The notes under the pieces: model-generated
What the model was told of the DNA's origin: nothing
What the model saw: only the letters and a program-made list of their open reading frames with translations
Database searches by the model: none
In this document: in pieces, positions 1 through 8,215 of the stretch
How positions within the stretch are numbered: position 1 is the first letter of the stretch
Layout of the letters: every line of letters begins with the position of its first letter
Made by a program: the position numbers and the translations under genes
NCBI RefSeq assembly: GCF_016917755.1
Contig: NZ_CP070326.1
Coordinates: forward strand, 62,001 to 126,000
Source of the DNA: Streptomyces noursei
Lineage (GTDB): Bacteria; Actinomycetota; Actinomycetes; Streptomycetales; Streptomycetaceae
Length of the DNA: 64,000 nucleotides
Direction: 5' to 3'

Positions 1-162
1 GTCAGCGGCGACGACCTGATTGATCGGGTCTGGGAGGAGAACACCAGCTACCGCACCAACGCCGTCCGGGTCACCTTGAGCAAGCTGCGCGCCAAACTGG
101 GCGAGCCCTCGGTCATCGACACCGTGCCCGGCCACGGCTACCGCATCGGCGGAGCCACATGA
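1..162 (+). CDS. OmpR/PhoB-family response regulator, C-terminal fragment
   Basis: The first 53 codons in frame 1 read as the end of a winged-helix DNA-binding domain. They include TNAVRVTLSKLRAKLG (the recognition-helix stretch) and the closing hairpin VIDTVPGHGYRIG, which is typical of OmpR/PhoB regulators. The start and the receiver domain lie outside the window. The stop codon overlaps the ATG of the next gene (ATGA), so this regulator and the histidine kinase are translationally coupled and form one two-component system. The signal and regulon cannot be told from the sequence. Confidence 0.9.
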   Translation, partial: VSGDDLIDRVWEENTSYRTNAVRVTLSKLRAKLGEPSVIDTVPGHGYRIGGAT

Positions 163-1388
163 CCGGGCTTTCCGTGCCGCGTACCCGACGGATGCGGCTG
201 CCCGGCGGCGAGCGGGCGCGGCTGACGGCGCTCTACGGCGGACTGCTGGTACTGGCCGGAGCCATGCTCATCGGCCTGATCAACTTCCTCGTGGCCCAAG
301 GGCTGTACACCACGATCAGTACGGCGGTGGCGCGGCGTCCCGACGAGATTCCTGGGGGCGCCGCCCCTTCCCCCTACGCGTCCGCCGAACTCGCCTCTCC
401 AGGCCCCGTTCCCGCCCAAGGCGACGCGGAGGCCGCCGAGTCCATCAGGACGTTCACCCGGGCCGCCCAACAGGCCACCCAGAACGAGTTGTTGACCATT
501 TCCCTGATCACCCTGGCCGTCTTCGCCGTGATCTCGGTGGCGCTGGCCTGGTGGATGGCCGGGCGGGTACTGCGCCCTGTCGGAGTGATCACCCGCACCG
601 CACAGCGGCTGTCCGGGGAGAACCTCCACGAGCGCATCGCACTGGACGCCCCCGACGGCGAGTTGAAACGGCTCGCCGACACCTTCGACGCCATGCTCGA
701 CCGCCTGGAACACCTCGTCGGCGCGCAGAAGCGGTTCGCCGCCAACGCCGCGCACGAGCTGCGCACCTCACTGGCGGTGCAGCGGGCGGCGGCGGAGATC
801 GGACTGGCCACCTCCGACCCGGAGGCCGTCGCACGCATCCGCCGCAAGCTCATCGAGGTCGCCGACAGCAGCGAACGGCTCGTCGAGGGCCTGCTGCTGC
901 TCTCCGTCTCCGACCAGGGTCTGGATCACCACGAACCGGTCGCCCTCGACGCACTCGTCCGTTCCGTGACCGCCGAGCACACCGCATCGCAGCAGGTCCG
1001 CGACCGCGGCATCACCGTCCGGACCGAGACCGCACCCGTGACGGTGCAGGGCGACCCGGTACTGCTGACGCACCTCGTGCACAACCTCGTCGGCAACGCC
1101 CTCCGCCACAACCACGACGGCGGGCACGTCACCGTCACCGCGCGCGGCCGGACCTTGGAGGTCACCAACACCGGCCCCCAAGTGCCGCCGGAGACCGTCC
1201 CGTACCTCTTCGAGCCCTTCCGCCGACTGGAAGAACGCCGGCACGCCCGCGGCGAGGGCGCCGGCCTGGGCCTGTCCATCGTCGCCTCGATCTCCCGTGC
1301 CCACCGGGCCCACATCGACGCCGAGGCCAATGCGGACGGCGGACTGACCGTCCGGGTCGTCTTCCCCACCCCCGACGGGGGTTCGTGA
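159..1388 (+). CDS. Sensor histidine kinase, HAMP-containing, two membrane segments
   Basis: A 409-residue membrane sensor kinase partnered with the response regulator it overlaps by 4 bp. In order: a basic N-terminus, TM1 (about 24-46), an extracytoplasmic loop of about 65 residues, TM2 (about 113-136), HAMP, a HisKA H-box (AAHELRTSLAV, phospho-acceptor H199), an N-box (HNLVGNALRHN) and a G-box (GAGLGLSIV). The short loop suggests sensing in or near the membrane. The H-box reads HELRTS where most of this family have HELRTP, a substitution at the position that tunes phosphatase or kinase balance in related kinases. All ATP-binding motifs are intact, so it should autophosphorylate. Confidence 0.92.
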   Translation: MTGLSVPRTRRMRLPGGERARLTALYGGLLVLAGAMLIGLINFLVAQGLYTTISTAVARRPDEIPGGAAPSPYASAELASPGPVPAQGDAEAAESIRTFTRAAQQATQNELLTISLITLAVFAVISVALAWWMAGRVLRPVGVITRTAQRLSGENLHERIALDAPDGELKRLADTFDAMLDRLEHLVGAQKRFAANAAHELRTSLAVQRAAAEIGLATSDPEAVARIRRKLIEVADSSERLVEGLLLLSVSDQGLDHHEPVALDALVRSVTAEHTASQQVRDRGITVRTETAPVTVQGDPVLLTHLVHNLVGNALRHNHDGGHVTVTARGRTLEVTNTGPQVPPETVPYLFEPFRRLEERRHARGEGAGLGLSIVASISRAHRAHIDAEANADGGLTVRVVFPTPDGGS

Positions 1389-1472
1389 ACGCCGCAGCAC
1401 CGTTACCGGCCGGGCAGTGCCCGAAAGGGATTTTCGGTAGCCACCAGGTCATTCGACCGGCAGGCTCTGGTC

Positions 1473-2324
1473 ATGCATTCCCCACCCCCTCACCTGGAGA
1501 GCCGTTCCTGGCTCGGCCCCCCGATCGACGCCCGCTCGCTGTTCGCTCCGGAACACGCCGCGCTGATGGCCACGCTCCGCGGCCTGGCACCCGCCGACTG
1601 GACCAGGGAAGCAGTGCCCGGCTGGACCGTCCGCGACCTCACGGCGCACCTCCTGGGCGACTTCTACGGCCGTCTCGCCCGCGACCGCGACGGCCACCAG
1701 GAGGGCCCCGCAGCCGGCGAGACGCTGGAGGCGTTCATCCACCGCATCAACCAGGAATGGGTGGATGCCTGCGCGCGGGTGAGCCCGGCCGCGCTCGTCG
1801 ATACCGTCGGCCTGATGGGCGGGCAGGTGTCCCGGTCCTTCGAGCGCACCGACCTCGATGCGCCGTCGCTGGGCGTGTCCTGGGCCGGCGTCGCCCCGGC
1901 GCCGATGTGGCTGGACAGCGCCCGGGACTTCACCGAGTTCTGGACCCACCGCCAGCAGATCCGCCATGCCGTCGGCCAGGGCACCGACCCCGACCCGCGG
2001 TTCTTGTCCGTGGTCCTGGACACCTTCATGCGGGCCCTGCCCCACACCCTGCACGAGGCCGAAGCGCCGGTCGGCACGCAGATCCAGGTGCGGGTCGACG
2101 GGCCGGCCGGTGGCACCTGGACCGTCACGGCCACCGGGCCCCGCTGGTCACTGGCCGAGCCGCGCACCGCCCACCCCACCGCCCTGGTCCGTCTGGATGC
2201 GGAGACCGCCTGGCGTCTGTGCACCCGCGGCATCCAGCCGGCCACGGCCCTCGCCCGTGCCCGCGTCGACGGCGAGCGTGACCTGGCCGAAGCCGCCTGC
2301 CGGATCGTGTCGATCGTCTACTGA
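1473..2324 (+). CDS. DinB-fold mycothiol-dependent maleylpyruvate isomerase-like protein
   Basis: A 283-residue protein of the MDMPI N-terminal / TIGR03083 type. The N-terminal half carries the helical DinB signature (LRGLAPADWTREAVPGWTVRDLTAHLLGD, read in two parts), including the W-x-V-x-D-L-x-x-H-L element whose His is a metal ligand in the family. The C-terminal part resembles the small MDMPI C-terminal domain (VDGPAGGTWTVTATG and following). Members use mycothiol or bind metal in detoxification, but substrates are mostly unknown. It stands alone between the kinase and pirin. The ATG is preceded by a weak GGCAGG. The family call is firm; the reaction is not. Confidence 0.75.
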   Translation: MHSPPPHLESRSWLGPPIDARSLFAPEHAALMATLRGLAPADWTREAVPGWTVRDLTAHLLGDFYGRLARDRDGHQEGPAAGETLEAFIHRINQEWVDACARVSPAALVDTVGLMGGQVSRSFERTDLDAPSLGVSWAGVAPAPMWLDSARDFTEFWTHRQQIRHAVGQGTDPDPRFLSVVLDTFMRALPHTLHEAEAPVGTQIQVRVDGPAGGTWTVTATGPRWSLAEPRTAHPTALVRLDAETAWRLCTRGIQPATALARARVDGERDLAEAACRIVSIVY

Positions 2325-2517
2325 CCGCAGCCCGGGATCCCGGCCCCACGTCCTGGTCGGACGCCCCGGTCCGACGTCGTGGAATACCCCCACCCCGGCA
2401 TTTTGTTTATGATTCAACCAAGCGAGAGAGGATCTCCCCCTCGGGCCACCGACACCCGACCCCAGCCCCAGAACCGCAGGCCCGAGACCGCCTGCACCAG
2501 CCAGAAAGGACCGCACG

Positions 2518-3279
2518 ATGGCTTCGACCCTCGACGTCCGTCGCGCCGACGAGCGCTTCCACACCCGGGCCGGGTGGCTGGAGTCCCACCACTCCTTCTC
2601 GTTCTCCCACCACTGGAACCCCGACAACACCCACTTCGGGCTGCTGCTGGTCTCCAATGACGACATCGTCGCGCCGGGTACCGGCTTCGACACCCATCCG
2701 CACCGGGACATGGAAATCGTCACCTGGGTGCTCGACGGCAATCTCGTCCACCAGGATTCCGAGGGCCACAACGGCGTGATCTACCCGGGCCTCGCTCAGC
2801 GGATGAGCGCCGGTACCGGCATCCTGCACAGCGAGAAGAACGACTCGTGGACCCTGACCGGCCAGCCCGAGCACCAGGACCCGGTCCACTTCGTCCAGAT
2901 GTGGGTGATCCCCGACCAGGCCGGTATCCGCCCGGGCTACGAGCAGCTCGACATCAACGACGAACTCGCTCGCGGAGGTTGGACCACCCTGGCCTCCGGC
3001 ATGTCCCAGCACGCCGACCAGCGGGCGATCGGCATCCGTCAGAAGCACGCTGCACTGCACGTCAGCCGGATGCGTCCCGGTGAGACGCTCCAGCTCGTCA
3101 CCGCCCCGTTCGCGCACCTCTTCGTCGCCCGGGGCGGCGTCGAGCTGGAAGGTGCCGGGCCGCTGGCCACGGGAGACGCGGGACGCATCACACGCGCCGA
3201 GGGCCAGCGCATCACCGCCGGCCCGGAGGGCGCGGAGGTCCTGATGTGGGAGATGAACGCCGCCGTCTCGATGCGATGA
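2518..3279 (+). CDS. Pirin family protein
   Basis: A 253-residue bicupin. The N-terminal cupin has the pirin signature: SFSFSHHWNPDNTHFG, then HPHRDMEIVTWVLDG with the metal-binding histidines, then SAGTGILHSE. The second cupin (about 140-250) is weaker, as usual. Pirins are cytosolic Fe(II) or other metal proteins; some are quercetin dioxygenases and others act as redox-sensitive regulators. The ATG has a good ribosome site (AGAAAGGA) about 6 bp upstream. It is monocistronic by spacing: 193 bp follow the previous gene, and the next gene starts 459 bp downstream. Confidence 0.9.
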   Translation: MASTLDVRRADERFHTRAGWLESHHSFSFSHHWNPDNTHFGLLLVSNDDIVAPGTGFDTHPHRDMEIVTWVLDGNLVHQDSEGHNGVIYPGLAQRMSAGTGILHSEKNDSWTLTGQPEHQDPVHFVQMWVIPDQAGIRPGYEQLDINDELARGGWTTLASGMSQHADQRAIGIRQKHAALHVSRMRPGETLQLVTAPFAHLFVARGGVELEGAGPLATGDAGRITRAEGQRITAGPEGAEVLMWEMNAAVSMR

Positions 3280-3328
3280 GTGAGCGGTCGCGGTGAGAGC
3301 TGCGAGATGAGTGAGCCGTCGAGGTGAG
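3275..3328 (+). repeat. Imperfect tandem repeat, two copies of about 23 bp
   Basis: GATGAGTGAGCGGTCGCGG begins at 3275 and a close copy (GATGAGTGAGCCGTCGAGG) begins at 3306, a 31-bp period. The first copy overlaps the pirin stop codon. No function is evident; it may be replication slippage. Confidence 0.5.
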
Positions 3329-3738
3329 TGACGACGCGCGCGACGGCCGGGCCGGGCCCGGCCGTCCACCATGCCTCCACACGGCTCCAGGAACTCCCCG
3401 CCGCGGGGTGTGCCGCGGGTCTGCCGCGGGTTCTGAGGGGCGTTCGCGAGGGAAGGCGCCGCGGGATGCCGAGTTCGCGCGCATCCCCGCATCGCGGGCG
3501 GCCGCTGCCGAACTCCCGGACAGGTTCGATGACTTCGGCCTCAAGGATGTCCGGGAATTCCCCTTCTCCACAGGGCAAGCGCAGGGCATCATGCCTCCGA
3601 TTGGCCCAATGGCATCAGCCAAGGCGACCGGAGTGCCCCATGGTCCGGCTTTCCGGGAGCCGGCGCGGGCGAGGCGTGTGCGAAGGCCGCGTCCCGTCCG
3701 CATGCCGATGCCCCTCACCCCCCACGGAAGGCCATGTC
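3280..3738. other. Intergenic region upstream of the carboxypeptidase gene
   Basis: 459 bp with no convincing gene. Open frames run through it on both strands, but they have no recognisable domain and appear to be GC-driven. It contains the second copy of the short tandem repeat near 3306 and must hold the carboxypeptidase promoter. I could not pick out convincing -35/-10 boxes. Confidence 0.5.
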
Positions 3739-5142
3739 ATGCCCCGGAAAAGCCTCGTGACCACGGCTGCGGCAGCGATGGTCCTGGCTCTCACGGCCCT
3801 GACCCCGATGTCCCCGTCAGCCCTCGCCCGGGCGCCGCAGAAGACCCACGCGTCCGGCGAACGCACCGTGGTCGTCTACCGTGTCCCCACCCACGACCGG
3901 CGGGACGCGCAGAAGCTGATCTCCGCCGGATACGACCTGATCGAGCGTCGTCAGGGCGACGACCTGTTCGTGATGGGCGACCCGTCGACGGCGAGTGGGC
4001 TGCGCCGGCTCGGCTTCTCCCCGACGGCCGTCGAGACGATGCACAAGCCCCTTGCCCACCAGCCGCGCGCGGCCCGAGCGGGCGGCGGCGTCGACGACAC
4101 TTACGACGGCGGCTACCACACCGTTGACGCGCACTACGCCCACCTCGACCAAGTCGCCGCGCAGCACCCGGACATGGCCAAGGTCGTCACCTACGGGAAG
4201 TCCTGGCTCAAACAGAACGGGCGTGGCGGTCGCGATCTCAAGGCCATCTGCATCACCAAGATGAAGCAGGGCGACTGCCAACTCGACCCCCAGGCCCCCA
4301 AGCCGCGTTTCTTCCTGATGAGCCAGATCCATGCGCGGGAACTCACCACGGGCGAGGTGTCCTGGCGCTGGATCGACACCCTGACCAACGACTACGGCAA
4401 GGACCCCGACATCACCGCGCTGATGGACTCCACCGAGATGTGGGTGGTCCCGATCACCAACCCGGACGGCGTCGACATCGTCGCCCAGGGCGGGGACAAC
4501 CCCATCCTCCAGCGCAAGAACGCCGATGACTCCAAAGGCGGCAGTTGCGGCGTGAACGGCCAGGTCGGCGTGGACCTCAACCGCAATGCGGGCACCCACT
4601 GGGGCGGCGAGGGCACCTCCTCCGAGCCGTGCAGCGAGATCTACCTCGGCCCCGCCGCCGACTCCGAACCGGAGAACACCGCGTTGGAGGGCCTGTTCCG
4701 CCAGCTGTACCCGGCCGTGCGCACGGGCACCGGCGACAGTGACCCGGCGCCGGTCACCGCCAAGGGCCTGATGATCAGCCTGCACAGCGACGCGAGCATG
4801 GTCCTGCTCCCCTGGGAGGCCGACCACACCATCCACACCGGCAACGACGCCGCGCTGCGCGCGCTCGCCGGACGGCTCGGTTCGCTCACCGGATACCAGT
4901 CAGGGCAGGCCGGCGAGATCCTCTATGACGCGTCCGGGGGCACCGACGACTGGACGTACGACAAGCTGGGACTGGCCAGTCTCACCATCGAGATAGGTGA
5001 CAGTGACGGCCGCAACTGCTCCGGGTTCACCCCGGCGTTCTCGTGCCAGGACAGCTACTTCTGGCCAAAGATGAAGCCCGCTCTCCTCTACGCGGCGAAG
5101 CAGGCCGCGGCGCCGTACCGGACAACGGCCAAGAACCACTGA
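3739..5142 (+). CDS. Secreted M14 zinc carboxypeptidase
   Basis: A 467-residue secreted metallopeptidase of the carboxypeptidase A/T type. It starts MPRKSLVTTAAAAMVLALTA, a Sec signal with a likely cut after the ALA at about residue 30, then a roughly 80-residue propeptide-like stretch. The catalytic domain follows, with zinc ligands H198 and E201 in HARE, the third ligand H349 in ISLHSD, VDLNRN for substrate carboxylate binding, and catalytic E418 in LTIEIGD. It removes C-terminal residues from extracellular peptides. A much longer frame exists upstream, but the signal peptide and the GGAAGG ribosome site fix the start at 3739. A stem-loop follows the stop. Confidence 0.93.
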   Translation: MPRKSLVTTAAAAMVLALTALTPMSPSALARAPQKTHASGERTVVVYRVPTHDRRDAQKLISAGYDLIERRQGDDLFVMGDPSTASGLRRLGFSPTAVETMHKPLAHQPRAARAGGGVDDTYDGGYHTVDAHYAHLDQVAAQHPDMAKVVTYGKSWLKQNGRGGRDLKAICITKMKQGDCQLDPQAPKPRFFLMSQIHARELTTGEVSWRWIDTLTNDYGKDPDITALMDSTEMWVVPITNPDGVDIVAQGGDNPILQRKNADDSKGGSCGVNGQVGVDLNRNAGTHWGGEGTSSEPCSEIYLGPAADSEPENTALEGLFRQLYPAVRTGTGDSDPAPVTAKGLMISLHSDASMVLLPWEADHTIHTGNDAALRALAGRLGSLTGYQSGQAGEILYDASGGTDDWTYDKLGLASLTIEIGDSDGRNCSGFTPAFSCQDSYFWPKMKPALLYAAKQAAAPYRTTAKNH

Positions 5143-5158
5143 CAAGCGCATACCGGTT

Positions 5159-5204
5159 CGGGAGCGCGACGTCACCGGCACCGTGTGCCGTGCCCGCGCT
5201 CCCG
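5159..5204. terminator. Stem-loop terminator between convergent genes
   Basis: CGGGAGCGCG (5159-5168) pairs with CGCGCTCCCG (5195-5204). A second small hairpin, GGCAC/GTGCC, lies in the loop. It sits between the carboxypeptidase stop and the convergent gene ending at 5274, so it could serve both. Confidence 0.65.
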
Positions 5205-5273
5205 CCCGGCGTCGACGCAGGCGAGGATCCCGCCGCACTCCCGCGCGCAGCACGCGACCAGTGTCTTGGCCGT

Positions 5274-6227
5274 TCATGCCTGGATGCGCAGCCAGGTGTC
5301 GGCTGCGCGCAGCCAGAGCGAGCCGTCGCGGCCTTGGCCGCAGTGCATGACGACTCGTCCCGGTACCCGAAGCCTGCGTCGATCGGTCACCGTCCAGGCG
5401 TCGCCGTCCAGCCTGGCACGGATGAGTTCGGTGGAGCGCCGGTTGTGGTCGCGGACCGTGAACACGGCGCGGCCGTCGCGGGCCGCGAACCCGTCCGGTT
5501 GCCGAACTGGGCTGTGGTAGCTGGTCACTTCACCGTTGGACGGTGTGATCCGGCTCAGAAAGGTACCGCCCTTACTGCTACCGGAATACCAGGCCAGCCA
5601 TACCCGCTCCCCCTCGGTCGCAGCGGTGAGGCCCTCCAGCGGAGCATCCGGCAGCCGCCCCTGGGGAAGCCACATCGCGCGGCCCTGTGCGCTCCAGCCC
5701 GCCAAGCCGCCGCCCGACTCGGGGTGGCCGCCGTAGATCCCCTCGTCTCCGTAAGCGGTCCAGATCCCACCCTCGCGGTCGGTGACCAGAGCGGGGATGT
5801 CGTCGCCGATGCAGAACTCGCTTTCGGGCGTCCCCGAGGCGGAGTAGATCACCGCATTGGGATCCCAGGCGCCTCCCTCCGCGGTCCGGAACGTGCGCCC
5901 ACTCACCAACAGGAAGCGGGAATCGGGCAGCAGGGCCAGATGCCTGGGCCGGTACCGGATGTCCTCCACCGGTGTGCGCTGCTCCTCCCGCCCTCTGATG
6001 ACGACCAGCTCGCCGGTGAACGGCGCGTCCACGCCCCAGCCGGGCCAGCCTTTGACGTGGCGTCTGGGGTTCAGATGCCGCCGGTGAACCAGCAGGACCA
6101 CGAGTTCCCCGTCGGGTCCGACGCTCCACCACAGAGCTCGGCGCCCGCGCACGGCGTCCGCAATCGGCAGCCGCCACACCTTGCGGATCGCACTGTCCGG
6201 ACCAGACGTCATGGGTCGGGAGTTCAT
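5274..6227 (-). CDS. Hypothetical protein, possible beta-propeller
   Basis: A 317-residue protein I do not recognise by family. It is soluble, with no signal peptide or membrane segment. It is rich in tryptophan and in short strand-turn units such as GELVVIRG, RYRPRHLALLPDSRFLLV, GGIWTAYGDEGIYGG, ERVWLAWYSG and DGRAVFTVRDHNRRS. These recur at roughly 45-50 residues and suggest a WD40/YVTN-like propeller. Codon use matches its neighbours and the frame is clean, so it is probably a real gene. Two closely spaced start codons exist; 6227 is the longer choice. Confidence 0.6.
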   Translation of the reverse strand: MNSRPMTSGPDSAIRKVWRLPIADAVRGRRALWWSVGPDGELVVLLVHRRHLNPRRHVKGWPGWGVDAPFTGELVVIRGREEQRTPVEDIRYRPRHLALLPDSRFLLVSGRTFRTAEGGAWDPNAVIYSASGTPESEFCIGDDIPALVTDREGGIWTAYGDEGIYGGHPESGGGLAGWSAQGRAMWLPQGRLPDAPLEGLTAATEGERVWLAWYSGSSKGGTFLSRITPSNGEVTSYHSPVRQPDGFAARDGRAVFTVRDHNRRSTELIRARLDGDAWTVTDRRRLRVPGRVVMHCGQGRDGSLWLRAADTWLRIQA

Positions 6228-6401
6228 CAGGCGCAGTCACCTCGGAGACTCCGGGAGCCGACGCCGCCCGAAGTGAACCACCTTACCCGCCTCCGCCACC
6301 GGCTTCCCGACCGGTGCGACCAGCGAGCCGGGGCCCGGCCCCAACTGACCGGCGACGCGCCTCCGGTGGTGCGCATGGGCTGACGGCCTCCCTGTTCGCG
6401 C

Positions 6402-7151
6402 CTAGGTCGTCGGTGATGGCTCATGGACGGCGACCTCGGCATCGCCGCCGGCGCGGTAGCCGAGGATCAGTGCGCTCAGGATGCCGGTCAGCCGGGGGGC
6501 GACGTCGACGACGGCGTGGGCGAGATCCGGGTCGGACTCGTAGAGGCGGCGCAGTTCGGTTCCCGGGGCGGCCATCTGCCACAGCGCTCCGGCCATCGCC
6601 GTGGCCGTGGCGACGACATTGCCGGCCTGCGCCGGGCTCAGCGCGGCCACCCGGCGCAGTGCCTCACTCACGGCCGCGAACTCGGCGAGGGCGGTCAGTT
6701 TGAAGGATCGGACGTTGTCCAGGGAGACGTTGCGTTCCAGATTCATGGGCGTGTGGGCGAGCAGGTCGCAGAACAGTGGCCGCGCCACCAGCGTCTCGGC
6801 CAGCAGGCCGGCGATCGCGTGCCGTCCGGGCGCCTGATCCGGGCCGCTCAGAACGTCCGCGGGGTGGTTGTCGTCCGCGTCGGGCGCTGCGTCGGCGAGC
6901 TGCTCGCGCACCGCCCGCGACCACTCCTCCCACCCGGCGGCGGCCAGGCGGAGGTAGATCTCCTCCCGGGTCTCGAAGTAGCGGAGCATCGCCGATTTGT
7001 GCATGCCGACCTCCGCGGCGATGTCGGTCAACGTCACCGATCGGATGCCGTTCGCCGTGGCCAGTCGGGCCGCCGCGTCGAGGATCGCGGCCTCGCGGGC
7101 GCGCTTGGCTTCGGGGCTCCGGGCGCGTGTGGGCTGACTGCGGCTGACCAT
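6402..7151 (-). CDS. TetR-family transcriptional regulator
   Basis: A 249-residue repressor. The N-terminal HTH reads AILDAAARLATANGIRSVTL, then TDIAAEVGMHKSAMLRYFETREEIYLRL, with the usual Y-F-x-x-R/K ending. The C-terminal ligand domain is divergent, as is normal. It is transcribed away from the SDR gene at 7210 across only 58 bp that contain palindromic operator sites, so it very probably represses itself and the SDR gene until an aldehyde, ketone or related ligand binds. Confidence 0.93.
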   Translation of the reverse strand: MVSRSQPTRARSPEAKRAREAAILDAAARLATANGIRSVTLTDIAAEVGMHKSAMLRYFETREEIYLRLAAAGWEEWSRAVREQLADAAPDADDNHPADVLSGPDQAPGRHAIAGLLAETLVARPLFCDLLAHTPMNLERNVSLDNVRSFKLTALAEFAAVSEALRRVAALSPAQAGNVVATATAMAGALWQMAAPGTELRRLYESDPDLAHAVVDVAPRLTGILSALILGYRAGGDAEVAVHEPSPTT

Positions 7152-7161
7152 ACGGACATCC

Positions 7162-7192
7162 TAACGCAACCAGGTTGCGCTATTAACGCAAC
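7162..7192. promoter_or_regulatory. TetR operator in the divergent promoter
   Basis: CGCAACC (7165-7171), one central A, then GGTTGCG (7173-7179) is a perfect palindrome. The block TAACGCAAC is repeated directly at 7162-7170 and 7184-7192. Both lie in the short gap between the TetR and SDR start codons, as expected for an autoregulated TetR operator. Confidence 0.75.
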
Positions 7193-7209
7193 AGTGTTTC
7201 ACTATCTCC

Positions 7210-8073
7210 ATGGCAACCCAGACGTGGTTCATCACCGGTTCGTCCCGCGGCTTCGGCCGCTCCCTCACGGTCGCCGCCCTGGCAGCGGGCGACCAGGTCG
7301 TCGCCACGGCACGCAGGCCGGAACACCTCGCCGACCTGGTCGAACGGTTCGGCGACAAGGTCCTCCCGGTCGCACTCGACGTGACCGACGCCGCCGCGGC
7401 CGCGGCCGCGCTCGACACCGCCCGCGACCGCTTCGGCCACATCGACGTGATCGTCAACAACGCCGGCTATGCGAACGTCGCCCCGGTCGAGACCGCTCCG
7501 GAGGACGACTTCCGCCGCCAGTTCGAAACGAACTTCTGGGGCGTGTACAACGTCTCCAAGGCGGCACTTCCCCTGCTCAAGGCACAGGGCGGCGGCATCG
7601 TCGTCCAGTTCTCCTCCATCGGTGGCCGGGTGGGCGGCAGCTCCGGCCTGGGTTCCTACCAGGCGGCCAAGTTCGCCATCGACGGCCTCACCCGCGTACT
7701 CGCCACCGAGACCGCGCCGTTCGGCATCCGCTATCTGGTCGTCGAACCCAGCGGCTTCGCCACGGACTGGGCCGGCTCCTCCATGGACGTCCAGGACGTC
7801 CCGCCGGACTACCAGGCGACCGTCGGCGCCTTCACCGACCGGGCCCGCGGCAGCCGGATCGCCGGCGATCCGGACCGCGCGGCCGGCATCCTGGTGCGCG
7901 TGGTCAAGCGCGAGCACCTCCCCAGTCACCTGCTCCTGGGCGCCAACGCGGCCGGGATGGCGCTCGACTACTCGCGGCAGCAGATCGCCGAGGCCGAAGC
8001 CTGGCAGGCCGTCTCCCTCTCCGCCGACTTCGACGCGAAGTACCCGGTCGAACTCCCGGCGGACGCCAAGTAG
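7210..8073 (+). CDS. Short-chain dehydrogenase/reductase
   Basis: A 287-residue classical SDR. It has the N-terminal NADP-binding TGSSRGFGRS motif, VALDVTD (cofactor Asp), NNAGY (NAG motif), catalytic Ser in SSIGGR and the YQAAK active-site pair. These are cytosolic NAD(P)H-dependent carbonyl or alcohol oxidoreductases; the substrate is not predictable. It is divergent from, and probably repressed by, the TetR gene at 6402-7151. The start at 7210 lies just downstream of the operator and has no obvious strong Shine-Dalgarno, so leaderless or near-leaderless initiation is possible. Confidence 0.93.
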   Translation: MATQTWFITGSSRGFGRSLTVAALAAGDQVVATARRPEHLADLVERFGDKVLPVALDVTDAAAAAAALDTARDRFGHIDVIVNNAGYANVAPVETAPEDDFRRQFETNFWGVYNVSKAALPLLKAQGGGIVVQFSSIGGRVGGSSGLGSYQAAKFAIDGLTRVLATETAPFGIRYLVVEPSGFATDWAGSSMDVQDVPPDYQATVGAFTDRARGSRIAGDPDRAAGILVRVVKREHLPSHLLLGANAAGMALDYSRQQIAEAEAWQAVSLSADFDAKYPVELPADAK

Positions 8074-8215
8074 GTCGGCGATCGACCGAACCGGCAGAGG
8101 GGGCGGCCAGGCATGAGCCCGACCAACGAGCAATGAGCTCGGTCGGAGCCCGTCGCGTGGGCTGCATGCGCGACTGATCCGGAACCAGGCAGGACGATCT
8201 TGCGTCTCCCCTCCC

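Noticed and set aside
551..2281. 576-codon plus-strand frame spanning the kinase and DinB-fold genes
   Set aside because: Out-of-frame reading with extreme Arg/Pro content; both overlapped genes have diagnostic motifs.
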